A stretch of DNA of 64,000 bases from UBA2357 sp041678045 (lineage in GTDB: Bacteria > Pseudomonadota > Gammaproteobacteria > Burkholderiales > Rhodocyclaceae), in contig JBAYOV010000008.1 of assembly GCA_041678045.1 (NCBI GenBank), forward strand, positions 1 to 64,000. Direction: 5' to 3'. The notes under the pieces were generated by a model that worked only from the letters and a program-made list of their open reading frames with translations, searched no databases and was not told the origin of the DNA. Positions 53,002 to 61,628 of the stretch are shown here, piece by piece. A program made the position numbers and the translations under genes. How positions within the stretch are numbered: the first letter of the stretch is position 1; each line of letters begins with the position of its first letter.

Positions 53002-53985
53002 ATGAGCGACGATACCCAGCAGCCCATCATCGTCAAGAAGATCAAGAAGGTCGTGGGGGGCGGCCACGGTGGCGCATGGAAGATTGCCTATGCGGACTTC
53101 GTCACCGCGATGATGGCCTTCTTCCTGCTGATGTGGCTGCTCGGCTCGACCGCACAGGGCGATCTCGAAGGTATTGCCGATCATTTCCAGAATCCGCTCA
53201 AGGTGGCGATGCAGGGCGGTGCGGGCACGGGCGACAGTTCGAGCGTGATTCCCGGCGGGGGTGAAGACTTGTCGCGCACGGTGGGGCAGGTGCGGCGGGG
53301 CACGGTCCAGGGTCGCGACACACTGGCGCTCGATGCGGCCCGCGAGCGCTTTCAGGGCACCGCAGAGTTCGAGGCCGAGCTGCGCGAGCGCGGGCAACTG
53401 ATCGACCTGAAGGGAAAGATCGAAGCCATCATCGAGGCCGATCCGCAGTTGCGCAGTTTCAAGAACCAGATACTGATGGACATTACTTCAGAAGGTTTGC
53501 GCATCCAGATCGTGGATGAGCGCAACCGGCCGATGTTCGCGCTGTCCAGCGCCGAACTTCAGCCTTATACCCGCACGCTGCTGAGAGCCATCGGGCGGGC
53601 CTTGAACGATGTGGAAAACCGCCTCAGCCTGTCCGGCCACACCGATGCCACCCCCTTTTCGGGCGGGGATCGGGGTTTCTCCAACTGGGAGCTGTCCAGC
53701 ATGCGGGCGAATACCTCGCGCCGGGAGTTGATCGCGGGTGGCCTGGAGAGCGGCAAGGTGGTGCGGGTGGTGGGGCTGGCCGATACCATCCCGTTCAAGA
53801 AGGATGACCCGTTCGATGCCTCCAACCGGCGCATCAGCATCATCGTGATGAACCGCAAGACCGAGGAGGCTTTCCGCGCCCAGGGCGAGGAGGGCGTGGA
53901 TCAGGACGAGGTCGATGTCGCACCGGCTTTTGATGCCGATACCCTGCGCCGCTCGATCGAAGAGCGGGCGCGTCAGCCCGGTTGA
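53002..53985 (+). CDS. motB: Flagellar motor stator protein MotB
   Basis: A 327-residue MotB. The single membrane span AYADFVTAMMAFFLLMWLLG holds the proton-accepting D32, as in E. coli. An OmpA-type peptidoglycan-binding domain follows (LSGHTDATPFSGG and NRRISIIV). It anchors the stator to the wall. Confidence 0.96.
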   Translation: MSDDTQQPIIVKKIKKVVGGGHGGAWKIAYADFVTAMMAFFLLMWLLGSTAQGDLEGIADHFQNPLKVAMQGGAGTGDSSSVIPGGGEDLSRTVGQVRRGTVQGRDTLALDAARERFQGTAEFEAELRERGQLIDLKGKIEAIIEADPQLRSFKNQILMDITSEGLRIQIVDERNRPMFALSSAELQPYTRTLLRAIGRALNDVENRLSLSGHTDATPFSGGDRGFSNWELSSMRANTSRRELIAGGLESGKVVRVVGLADTIPFKKDDPFDASNRRISIIVMNRKTEEAFRAQGEEGVDQDEVDVAPAFDADTLRRSIEERARQPG

Positions 53986-53995
53986 GCGATCCTGC

Positions 53996-54022
53996 TTAAG
54001 TTGGCGTGCGGGCGGCCGTTAA
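53996..54022 (+). promoter_or_regulatory. Sigma-28 promoter before the HPt/CheW-like gene
   Basis: TTAAGTTG (53996-54003), 11 bases, GCCGTTAA (54015-54022), close to TAAAGTTT-N11-GCCGATAA. It lies 34 bases before the start of the HPt/CheW-like gene, giving that gene and cheR/cheB their own promoter. Confidence 0.7.
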
Positions 54023-54055
54023 ACCGTCTGTACCCACAGCACGCGGCCAACCGCA

Positions 54056-55783
54056 ATGTCACTCACACCAGAATCCATCCAGCAGACCTTTCTGACCGAG
54101 GGCGAGGAACTCGTCGGCCTCGCAGAGCGCTGCGCATGGACGTCGGCTCCGGACGAGCAGGCGGTGTCCGAGCTGATCCGCTGCGTGCATGGTCTGAAGG
54201 GCGCAGCTGCGTCGGTGGGGTTTGGTGACTTCGCGGATTTTGCTGCAGCGCTGGAGACCCAGTGCCGGCGGATGGGGGCGCATGGCGATGATGCGCTGCG
54301 CGAGTGCGTGCTCGATGCGCTCGCCTTCCTGCAGCAGTGGCTGGGCGCCTTGCGAGCCGCCCAGGCCCCCGGCGTGGCACGCATCCGTGCCCAGCGTGCG
54401 CGTCTGGAGCGGGGCAACGATGCTGCCCCGCCGGCCGGTGACCGCTTGTCGCCCGCCGTGCAGCCTGCTGCATCGACGGCGGCGCGGCACCTGCGCATTG
54501 TTTATGCCACCGGGCGCATGCTGATCGGCGCGGAGCTGATTCAGGAGCATGTGCTCGAGACCCTGGCGCAGGCAGGGCGTGTGCTGTCGGTGCAGCCGCC
54601 CGATGCAGAAACGGGTGACAGGCAATGGCAACTGGAGTGTGAAACTCCGTTGGATGACCGTGCGTTGAGCGCGCTTTTCGATCAACTCGCCGAACCCGGC
54701 AGCCTGAAGGTGGAGGAGGTGGGGCCGGAGCGCGCGCGTCCGGAGCCCGAACCCGGGCCTGCCTCCGCACAGGTACAGGCGTATGTCACGGTGCGTCTCG
54801 GGCAGCACTGGTTTGCGGTGGAGGACAGGGCAGTGCATTCGGCCCTGTCGCCCGGAGAGTGTCTGACTTTGCCCGGTGCCGGGATGGCCGTGGTGCTGGA
54901 CGATCAGTTGCTACCCTTGGTCGTGCCCGTGCGTCTGCCGGAGCTGGAGATACAGATGCAGGCGGAGGCGGCTACCGTGAGCACGGTGCTGGTGCTGCGG
55001 GCGCAGTCCGGTCTGTTTGGTCTCCTGTGCGATGAACTGGGCGAACTCCTGCCCGGGGAGAACGACGACCTGAAACGTCTCGGTCGCGCCGCTACCCTCC
55101 ATCAGGCACGCTTCATCGACGGCGCGCTGCGCCTTGAGGATGGCTGGCTGCCGGTGCTCGCACCGGACGAGTTGCTGGCATTGCACGCCGATGGCGAGGG
55201 CCTGCAGGAAACCATGGCACAACGGTCGGTCGAAGAGGCGGTCGGGCGTGTGCTGCCAGAATGCATCGCGCAGCTTGAGGCCCTCGGCAATCGCCTGGAG
55301 GCGCCTGCACAACAGGCCGGCCCGGACCTGCTGGCGGGCATGGGGGGGGTGCTGGCACGCATGGGGGCGCTCGTGGTGAATGCGCGCCTTGCACCGTCCG
55401 ACGGTGCGCAGTTGTCTGTGCATGCGCTGGCCACCCGGATCAGTGCCGAGTTGGCCTGCCTGCGGGGGCTGCTCCATCCGCTTGAGCAAAGCCTGCACGA
55501 AGCGTCCGATGAGTGGCTGCGTGCCGGGGCGGCACTGCGCGCCAGTCTCGCACGCCTGGTCGGCCTGCTGGACACCGTGGACAGTTGTGCGCGCCCTGAG
55601 CAAGGCGTTTTGCCGCGCTCTGAACGTTTTTCGGTGCGAGAAACTGCGCGCTCGGCGACAATAGCGGCAGACGCGCAGAAATCCGTGCGCAGCAGCCGGG
55701 GCAAAAGCCGACCGCAGGCGCGTGGGCGTGCCGGTCACCCCGGCCGCTCCCTTGAGAATGAATGGAATGCACAGGACCCATGA
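54056..55783 (+). CDS. CheA-like protein with HPt and CheW-like domains but no histidine kinase core
   Basis: A 575-residue protein. It begins with an HPt domain whose phosphorylatable histidine H45 lies in CVHGLKGAAASVGF. After a low-complexity linker comes a ferredoxin-fold P2-like segment (about 150-230, LRIVYATGRMLIGAELI...). Then a CheW-like domain (about 240-385) and a helical region with a disordered tail (about 390-575) follow. There is no H-N-D-G ATP-binding kinase domain between HPt and CheW parts, unlike the full CheA at 62.6 kb. It may act as a phosphate sink, a scaffold, or a coupling protein. The domain calls are from motif and order; the middle and end are only tentatively assigned. 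Cotranscribed with cheR (ATGA overlap). Confidence 0.65.
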   Translation: MSLTPESIQQTFLTEGEELVGLAERCAWTSAPDEQAVSELIRCVHGLKGAAASVGFGDFADFAAALETQCRRMGAHGDDALRECVLDALAFLQQWLGALRAAQAPGVARIRAQRARLERGNDAAPPAGDRLSPAVQPAASTAARHLRIVYATGRMLIGAELIQEHVLETLAQAGRVLSVQPPDAETGDRQWQLECETPLDDRALSALFDQLAEPGSLKVEEVGPERARPEPEPGPASAQVQAYVTVRLGQHWFAVEDRAVHSALSPGECLTLPGAGMAVVLDDQLLPLVVPVRLPELEIQMQAEAATVSTVLVLRAQSGLFGLLCDELGELLPGENDDLKRLGRAATLHQARFIDGALRLEDGWLPVLAPDELLALHADGEGLQETMAQRSVEEAVGRVLPECIAQLEALGNRLEAPAQQAGPDLLAGMGGVLARMGALVVNARLAPSDGAQLSVHALATRISAELACLRGLLHPLEQSLHEASDEWLRAGAALRASLARLVGLLDTVDSCARPEQGVLPRSERFSVRETARSATIAADAQKSVRSSRGKSRPQARGRAGHPGRSLENEWNAQDP

Positions 55784-56706
55784 CCCTGAAAGATGACCGC
55801 CCCGGCCCGGGCGCCCGCCCGGTGCATTCGCTGACATCGGACGTGCTGTCAGCCGTGCGTGCCGCCGGCCTGGCCACCGCTTCCGATGCAAAGCGCGAGT
55901 TCGAATTCACTGCGGCCGATTTCGACCGCATCAAGCGACTCATTCACGAACATGCCGGCATCGTGCTTTCGCCGACCAAGCAGGACATGGTGTATGGGCG
56001 GCTCGCCCGTCGCCTGCGCGACCGTCGCCTGCGCAACTTTGCCGAGTATCTGGACCGTCTGTCGGGCGATCGCATGGAGTGGGAAGCCTTCGTCAATGCG
56101 CTGACCACCAACCTGACCTCCTTTTTCAGGGAGGCCCACCATTTCGACATCCTGACCGAGCGTCTGAAGAAACCCGGCATCGACCGCCCCTACCAGATCT
56201 GGTGCTGCGCTGCTTCCACCGGGGAAGAGGCGTACTCGCTGGCCATGACCGCGTGCGAGGCCTTTGCCACGCTGTCGCCGCCGGTGCGCATCGTCGCCAC
56301 CGACATCAACACCACGGTGCTGGCCGATGCCCGCCGGGGTGTGTACGGTGAGGATCGGGTGGTCGGACTCAAGCCCGGTTACCTGAAGAAGTATTTCGTG
56401 CCTGATAGTGGGGGTACGTACCGGGTGAAGGCCGAGTTGCAGCGTCTGGTCACCTTTTCGCGGCTGAACCTGCTCGAAACCGGTTGGTCGGTGAAGGGGC
56501 CGCTGGATGCGATCTTCTGCCGCAATGTGATGATCTACTTCGACAAACGGACCCAGTACGACATCCTCAAGCGTTTCGTGCCCCTGCTCAAACCGGATGG
56601 CGCGCTGTTCGCCGGGCACTCCGAAAGTTTTCTGCACGCTGCCGACCTGTTCAAGCCACTCGGGCGGACGGTGTATCAGCGTGCGGATGTTGCGGGCAAA
56701 GCATGA
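55780..56706 (+). CDS. cheR: Chemotaxis protein methyltransferase CheR
   Basis: A 308-residue CheR that methylates receptor glutamates with SAM. After about 50 extra N-terminal residues come the CheR all-alpha domain (FDRIKRLIHEHAGIVLS) and the SAM fold with WCCAASTGEEAYSLAM, TDINTTVL and FCRNVMIYFD. The ATG overlaps the upstream stop by 4 bases and AGGA precedes it. cheB follows after 19 bases. Confidence 0.95.
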   Translation: MTLKDDRPGPGARPVHSLTSDVLSAVRAAGLATASDAKREFEFTAADFDRIKRLIHEHAGIVLSPTKQDMVYGRLARRLRDRRLRNFAEYLDRLSGDRMEWEAFVNALTTNLTSFFREAHHFDILTERLKKPGIDRPYQIWCCAASTGEEAYSLAMTACEAFATLSPPVRIVATDINTTVLADARRGVYGEDRVVGLKPGYLKKYFVPDSGGTYRVKAELQRLVTFSRLNLLETGWSVKGPLDAIFCRNVMIYFDKRTQYDILKRFVPLLKPDGALFAGHSESFLHAADLFKPLGRTVYQRADVAGKA

Positions 56707-56725
56707 ATCCTCGGTGCATTGAACG

Positions 56726-57355
56726 ATGAATCCGGCGTTGCGTGCCCCGCCCCGTGCGCTGATCTTTCTTGGTGCATCTACCGGTGGAACCGAGGCCATC
56801 AAGGTGGTGCTGCAGGCCTTGCCGGCATCCACCCCGCCGGTGCTGATCGTGCAGCACATGCCGGAAATGTTCACCGACGCCTTTGCGCGTCGGCTCGATG
56901 GGCTGAGCGCGATGCATGTGAAGCAGGCTGACGACGGGGAGGCCGTGCTCGGGGGGACGGTGTATGTGGCCCCCGGACACTCGCATCTGTCCATCGTGCG
57001 GGGACCCTCCGGTTACGCCTGTCGTCTGCGCAAGGAGCCTCCGGTCAACCGCCATCGCCCTTCGGTGGATGTGTTGTTCGAGTCGGCCGCCGCGCATGTG
57101 GGAGTACCGATGGTGGGCGTGCTGCTCACCGGCATGGGCAAGGACGGCGCCGGGGGCCTGCTGGCGATGAGGAAAAAAGGCGCCTGGACAATTGCGCAGG
57201 ACGAGGCCAGTTGCGTGGTGTTCGGCATGCCACGCGAGGCGATCCGCTTGGGTGCGGCCTGCGAGGTGGTATCTTTGGATCAGGTGGCCAGTGCCATCGC
57301 GCGCAGGGTGGGTGAGCTGCGGCCGGTTGGCAGTGTGCCGACATCCGGTGCCTGA
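56726..57355 (+). CDS. cheB: CheB methylesterase domain protein lacking a receiver
   Basis: A 209-residue stand-alone CheB methylesterase. The catalytic triad is visible: S18 in GASTGG, H44 in VQHMP, D140 in MGKDG. The usual N-terminal receiver domain that CheA-P activates is missing, so regulation must differ from that of normal CheB. It could be constitutive or controlled by a partner. It follows cheR. Confidence 0.93.
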   Translation: MNPALRAPPRALIFLGASTGGTEAIKVVLQALPASTPPVLIVQHMPEMFTDAFARRLDGLSAMHVKQADDGEAVLGGTVYVAPGHSHLSIVRGPSGYACRLRKEPPVNRHRPSVDVLFESAAAHVGVPMVGVLLTGMGKDGAGGLLAMRKKGAWTIAQDEASCVVFGMPREAIRLGAACEVVSLDQVASAIARRVGELRPVGSVPTSGA

Positions 57356-57385
57356 CTCGGTGTGCCTGCATTTGCACAAAAAGAT

Positions 57386-57413
57386 TAAAGAAACGCTGCA
57401 GATGCGCCGATAG
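57386..57413 (+). promoter_or_regulatory. Sigma-28-like promoter of the MCP gene
   Basis: TAAA (57386-57389), 16 bases, GCCGATAG (57406-57413), close to the FliA pattern TAAA-N15-GCCGATAA. It is about 40 bases before the MCP start. Confidence 0.65.
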
Positions 57414-57450
57414 GGTGTGCAAGGGTGAATGGAGTGAGTGAGGTGTGATC

Positions 57451-59124
57451 ATGCCGCTTTGGATGATGGCCATCGTGTCGGGGGGTCTGGTAGCGCTTGC
57501 CGGTGGCGGCATCACCGCATCGGTGGCCCCGCTGGGGCCGTGGCTGGTGCTGGCGCATGTCGGGCTGGGCGGGCTGGTGATGCTGGTCCTGCTGCTGGTC
57601 GGTGCGTCGGCCAAACGGCCCATGACCGAGCTGGCGACCGTGATCGAGCAGATGCACTTCGATGGCGACCTGTCGCGGCGCGCACCCCGCCTTCCTGGCG
57701 CGGCCGGGCGTTGCGCGCAGGCCTTCAACCGGCTCATCGAAAGCTTTCAGGGCATCGTCGGAAAGGTGATCTACGATGCGCAACGGGTGGCCGAGGCTGC
57801 CGAAAACCTGTCGCGCGACGCCGGTCATGTGGCTGACGGCTCGACCCAGCAGCGCAGCGTGTCCGAAGGCATGGTGCAGTCCATCGAGCAGATGACCGCC
57901 GGGGTGGGCGCGGTCGCCGAGCATGCCCACCAGACGGCGGCAAATGCCCAGCAGGCGCGCGAGCTGTCCCAGCAGGGCGCGCGCATCGTCACGCAGGCCT
58001 CCAGCGAGATCGAACAGATTGCCCGCTCGGTGGATGAGTCGGCCCGGCTCATCTCCGAACTGGGCCAGCGCTCGGAGGCGATCAACGGCATCATCAAGGT
58101 GATCCGCGAGATTGCCGAGCAGACCAACCTGCTGGCGCTCAATGCGGCCATCGAGGCCGCCCGCGCCGGCGAGCAGGGGCGGGGTTTTGCGGTGGTGGCC
58201 GACGAGGTGCGCAAGCTCGCCGAACGAACATCATCGGCCACCAGCGAGATTGGCAGCATGATCGTGGCGATACAGGAAGGCACCCGCTCGGCGATCGAGG
58301 CCATCCACCACGACAGCGAGCAGGCGCGAGTGGGGGCCGAACTGGCACGCAACGCGGCGGCCTCGCTGGAGCAGATCAACATTGGCGCACAGGAAACCAT
58401 GGAGAAGGTGGATGGCATTGCGGTCGCCATCTCGCAGCAAAGCCGTGAGGCCGAGAACGTGGTTGCCCAGGTGCGCGAGATCATGGACATGAGCGACCGC
58501 AACACCCAGGGGGCGGCTGCGACCCTGGACGAGGCCCGGCAGCTGGAGGGGCTGGCGGCAAATCTGCATGAAATCAGCAAGGTGTTCAGGCTGGGTGCGG
58601 CGGGCGAGCGCTCCATGCAGGTGCATCGGCGCATGCCGGAGGTGGTCACGGCCGCAGCCGGCAAGCTCGCGGCGGTGCTGGAGTCCGCAATCCGCAGTGG
58701 CCAGATCACCGAGGAGGCGTTGTTCGACCGAAACTACCGGCCGATTGCCAGCACCGATCCGCAAAAGTACAACACCCGCTTCGATGCGCTCACCGACAGG
58801 CTGTTTCCGGCGGTGCAGGAAGCGGTTCTGGAAACCGATGAGCATCTGGTGTATGCAATCGGTTGCGATCAGCGCGGTTACGTGCCGACTCACAACAAGC
58901 GCTTTTCGCAGGCGCTCACCGGAGACCGGGCGCATGACTTTGTGCATAACCGCACGAAACGCATTTTCGACGATCCGGTCGGAAGGCAGTGCGGTGCGCA
59001 TGAACTGCCTTTCCTGATCCAGACCTACCGCCGTGACACCGGTGAGATCATGCACGACATTTCGGCGCCCATTCATGTGAATGGTCGCCATTGGGGCGGC
59101 TTCCGGATAGGCTATCGGGCCTGA
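57451..59124 (+). CDS. Methyl-accepting chemotaxis protein with C-terminal sensor-like domain
   Basis: A 557-residue MCP. Two N-terminal membrane segments (about 4-25 and 29-53) form a hairpin with no periplasmic ligand domain. The signalling hairpin tip is intact: IAEQTNLLALNAAIEAARAGEQGRGFAVVADEVRKLAERT. After the MCP domain (about 330) comes a C-terminal domain (about 420-557) with GYVPTHNKRFSQ, KRIFDDPVGRQ, PFLIQTYRRDTGEIMHDIS and GRHWGGFRIGY, which resembles a PAS/Cache-like sensor placed in the cytosol. It may sense an internal signal, such as energy or redox. The GTG at 57445 is an alternative start. Confidence 0.85.
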   Translation: MPLWMMAIVSGGLVALAGGGITASVAPLGPWLVLAHVGLGGLVMLVLLLVGASAKRPMTELATVIEQMHFDGDLSRRAPRLPGAAGRCAQAFNRLIESFQGIVGKVIYDAQRVAEAAENLSRDAGHVADGSTQQRSVSEGMVQSIEQMTAGVGAVAEHAHQTAANAQQARELSQQGARIVTQASSEIEQIARSVDESARLISELGQRSEAINGIIKVIREIAEQTNLLALNAAIEAARAGEQGRGFAVVADEVRKLAERTSSATSEIGSMIVAIQEGTRSAIEAIHHDSEQARVGAELARNAAASLEQINIGAQETMEKVDGIAVAISQQSREAENVVAQVREIMDMSDRNTQGAAATLDEARQLEGLAANLHEISKVFRLGAAGERSMQVHRRMPEVVTAAAGKLAAVLESAIRSGQITEEALFDRNYRPIASTDPQKYNTRFDALTDRLFPAVQEAVLETDEHLVYAIGCDQRGYVPTHNKRFSQALTGDRAHDFVHNRTKRIFDDPVGRQCGAHELPFLIQTYRRDTGEIMHDISAPIHVNGRHWGGFRIGYRA

Positions 59125-59205
59125 GCGCACTGGACGCTGCAACACACTGAACGATGAACGAAACCACCATGACTTGCCGGATGCAACTGCCCGCTGGAGA
59201 TACCC

Positions 59206-60174
59206 ATGTCTGAACTTCTGAAGAACATTGACGCGCGCACGCGTCTGGCCGGCACCAACAAGCTGGAGATTCTGCTCTTCACGCTCGGCGAAGATCGCAG
59301 GACGGGGCGGCGCGAGATATTCGGCATCAACGTGTTCAAGGTGCGCGAGGTGATGCGTACCGGCACGATCACCGCTGCGCCCGAGATGCCGTCCTGCGTC
59401 GAGGGCATGGTGAGCCTGCGCGGCGCGCTGGTGCCGGTGGTGGATCTGGCCAAATATGTGGGCATCGACACCGAGGGCACCCGGGACATCATGATCGTGA
59501 CCGAGTACAACGGCCACACACAGGGCTTTCTGGTCGAGGCGGTCGATACCATCCTGCGGCTGGACTGGTCGCAGATGCGCGTGCCTCCCGAGATGCTGAC
59601 GGCCAACATGGGCGGGCTGGTGACCGCAGTGACCGAACTGCCGGGCAACAAGCTGGTCATGATGCTGGACGTGGAGAAAGTGCTGTCCGAGACGACCCGC
59701 TACGACGAGGATTTCCTGTTCAAGGGCATCGAACCGGTCGAGGGCGAGGAGCGCTTTGTGGTGTTTGCCGACGATTCATCGGTGGCGCGCAAGCAGATCG
59801 AGCGTACCCTGGACACCCTGGGGGTGCCCTATCGTGCGGCAGTGAACGGTCGTGCGGCGTGGGAAGTCCTGCAACAGATCGCCCGTCAGGCCGCTGCCAA
59901 CGGACAGCATGTACGTGACCTGGTGAGCGTGGTGCTGACCGATGTGGAAATGCCCGAGATGGATGGCTACATCCTGACCAAGTCGATCAAGTCCGATGCC
60001 AGTTTCGAGGGCATCCCGGTGGTGATGCATTCCTCGCTGTCGGGCATGTCCAACCAGCAACTGGGCAAGTCGGTGGGGGTGGACGAATATGTGCCGAAGT
60101 TCGAACCTCAGCGTCTCGCCGATGTGTTGCGACGCCTGATCAAGTCCGCCCGGCGGCGCGGCGAACGCGAATGA
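59206..60174 (+). CDS. cheV: Chemotaxis coupling protein CheV, first copy
   Basis: A 322-residue CheV: an N-terminal CheW domain (about 1-170) and a C-terminal receiver (about 185-320) with the phosphoacceptor aspartate in VVLTDVEMPEMDGY. It links receptors and CheA and can be phosphorylated as a phosphate sink. It precedes a second copy by 12 bases. Confidence 0.94.
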   Translation: MSELLKNIDARTRLAGTNKLEILLFTLGEDRRTGRREIFGINVFKVREVMRTGTITAAPEMPSCVEGMVSLRGALVPVVDLAKYVGIDTEGTRDIMIVTEYNGHTQGFLVEAVDTILRLDWSQMRVPPEMLTANMGGLVTAVTELPGNKLVMMLDVEKVLSETTRYDEDFLFKGIEPVEGEERFVVFADDSSVARKQIERTLDTLGVPYRAAVNGRAAWEVLQQIARQAAANGQHVRDLVSVVLTDVEMPEMDGYILTKSIKSDASFEGIPVVMHSSLSGMSNQQLGKSVGVDEYVPKFEPQRLADVLRRLIKSARRRGERE

Positions 60175-60186
60175 AAGGGGTAAGCA

Positions 60187-61164
60187 ATGAATAACGCCAA
60201 CCATAGCGATTCCGAACTGTTTGGCAGCGTCGATGCCAGGGCCAGCCTGGCCGGCTCCAACAAGATGGAGATCCTGCTGTTCTCGCTGGGTACCAGCGAG
60301 GTGTTCGGGATCAACGTGTTCAAGGTGAAGGAGGTGTCGGCGACGCCGTTCATCACCAAGGCACCGAACATGCCAAAGGGGGTCGAGGGGCTCATCTCGC
60401 TGCGCGGCAACGTGATCCCGGTGCTGTCGCTGGCCAGGGTTCTGGGGCTGGACCATGGGGACAGCGATGGGCTGGGCGGTTCGATGATGGTCACCGAGTA
60501 CAGCAAGCGCACGCTGGGCTTCCTGGTGGCGGAGGTCGACCGCATCGTGCGGGTGGACTGGGACAAGGTGCGCGCACCCGACAACGTGTCCGGCAACACC
60601 AACACCTACATCACCGCGATCACCGAGTTGCCCAACGGCACGCTGGTGTCGATTCTCGACGTCGAGACGGTGATGGCCAACACCTTTGGCGATACGGTGG
60701 TTGGCGCAATCTCACCGATTGTCGGCGGTCATTCGATGAACGTGTTTTTCGTGGACGACTCGGCCGTGGCGCGTCGCAAGATCTCCGAGGTGCTCGACAA
60801 GCTGGGGGTCAAGCACAAGCACGCGCTCAACGGGCTGGAAGCCTGGAACCGCCTCGATGCACTGGCGACCTACGCCAAGCAGACCGGCCACCATGTGGGT
60901 GAAGAGGTGGATGTGATTCTGGTGGATGCCGAGATGCCCGAAATGGATGGCTATGTGCTCACCCGCAAGATCAAGTCAGACCCGCGTTTCGACGGCATTC
61001 CGGTGGTGATGCATTCGTCGCTGTCTTCGGAGGCGAATCGGGCAATGGGTAAGCAGGTCGGTGTGGACGCTTACGTGGCAAAATTCGACGCCGACGTTCT
61101 TGCCGACACGCTCAGGCCGCTTCTGGCCCGCAGCGTGGCGGCGCACGACGTCGCTGTCAGGTGA
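60187..61164 (+). CDS. cheV: Chemotaxis coupling protein CheV, second copy
   Basis: A 325-residue CheV, clearly diverged from the first copy. The CheW domain (LEGSMMVTEYSKRTLGFLV-type, here SMMVTEYSKRTLGFLVAEVDRIV) is followed by a receiver with the aspartate in VILVDAEMPEMDGYV. The two copies may couple different receptors or adapt over different ranges. cheY follows after 14 bases. Confidence 0.93.
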   Translation: MNNANHSDSELFGSVDARASLAGSNKMEILLFSLGTSEVFGINVFKVKEVSATPFITKAPNMPKGVEGLISLRGNVIPVLSLARVLGLDHGDSDGLGGSMMVTEYSKRTLGFLVAEVDRIVRVDWDKVRAPDNVSGNTNTYITAITELPNGTLVSILDVETVMANTFGDTVVGAISPIVGGHSMNVFFVDDSAVARRKISEVLDKLGVKHKHALNGLEAWNRLDALATYAKQTGHHVGEEVDVILVDAEMPEMDGYVLTRKIKSDPRFDGIPVVMHSSLSSEANRAMGKQVGVDAYVAKFDADVLADTLRPLLARSVAAHDVAVR

Positions 61165-61178
61165 ATACGGAGAATAGG

Positions 61179-61568
61179 ATGGCCGACCCCAAAACCAGAT
61201 TTCTTGTCGTCGACGACTTTTCGACCATGCGTCGCATCGTGCGCAATCTCCTCAAGGAGCTTGGCTTCACCAATGTCGATGAGGCCGAAGACGGCGCCGT
61301 CGCGCTGCAAAAGCTCGAATCCGGAGGCTTCGACTTTGTCGTGACCGACTGGAACATGCCGAACATGGATGGCCTGACGTTGTTGCAGCGCATCCGCCAG
61401 TCCCCGTCGCTCAAGCATCTGCCGGTGCTGATGATCACGGCCGAGGCCAAGAAGGAAAACATCATTGCGGCTGCGCAGGCGGGGGCCAGCGGCTACATCG
61501 TCAAGCCCTTCACCGCAGCCACGCTGTCCGAGAAGCTGACCAAGATCTTCGAGAAGATGGGCAAATGA
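61179..61568 (+). CDS. cheY: Chemotaxis response regulator CheY
   Basis: A 129-residue CheY, very like the E. coli protein. D57 (VVTDWNM) is the phosphoacceptor, D12 and D13 are in VVDDFSTMRR, and K109 is in IVKPF. CheY-P binds FliM and switches the motor. GGAGA precedes it by 6 bases. Confidence 0.97.
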   Translation: MADPKTRFLVVDDFSTMRRIVRNLLKELGFTNVDEAEDGAVALQKLESGGFDFVVTDWNMPNMDGLTLLQRIRQSPSLKHLPVLMITAEAKKENIIAAAQAGASGYIVKPFTAATLSEKLTKIFEKMGK

Positions 61569-61628
61569 CGGAACAGCAATGATCAGGTCGCCAGACATGT
61601 GGCCTGTGCAAAACGCAGGAGCCTGCAT

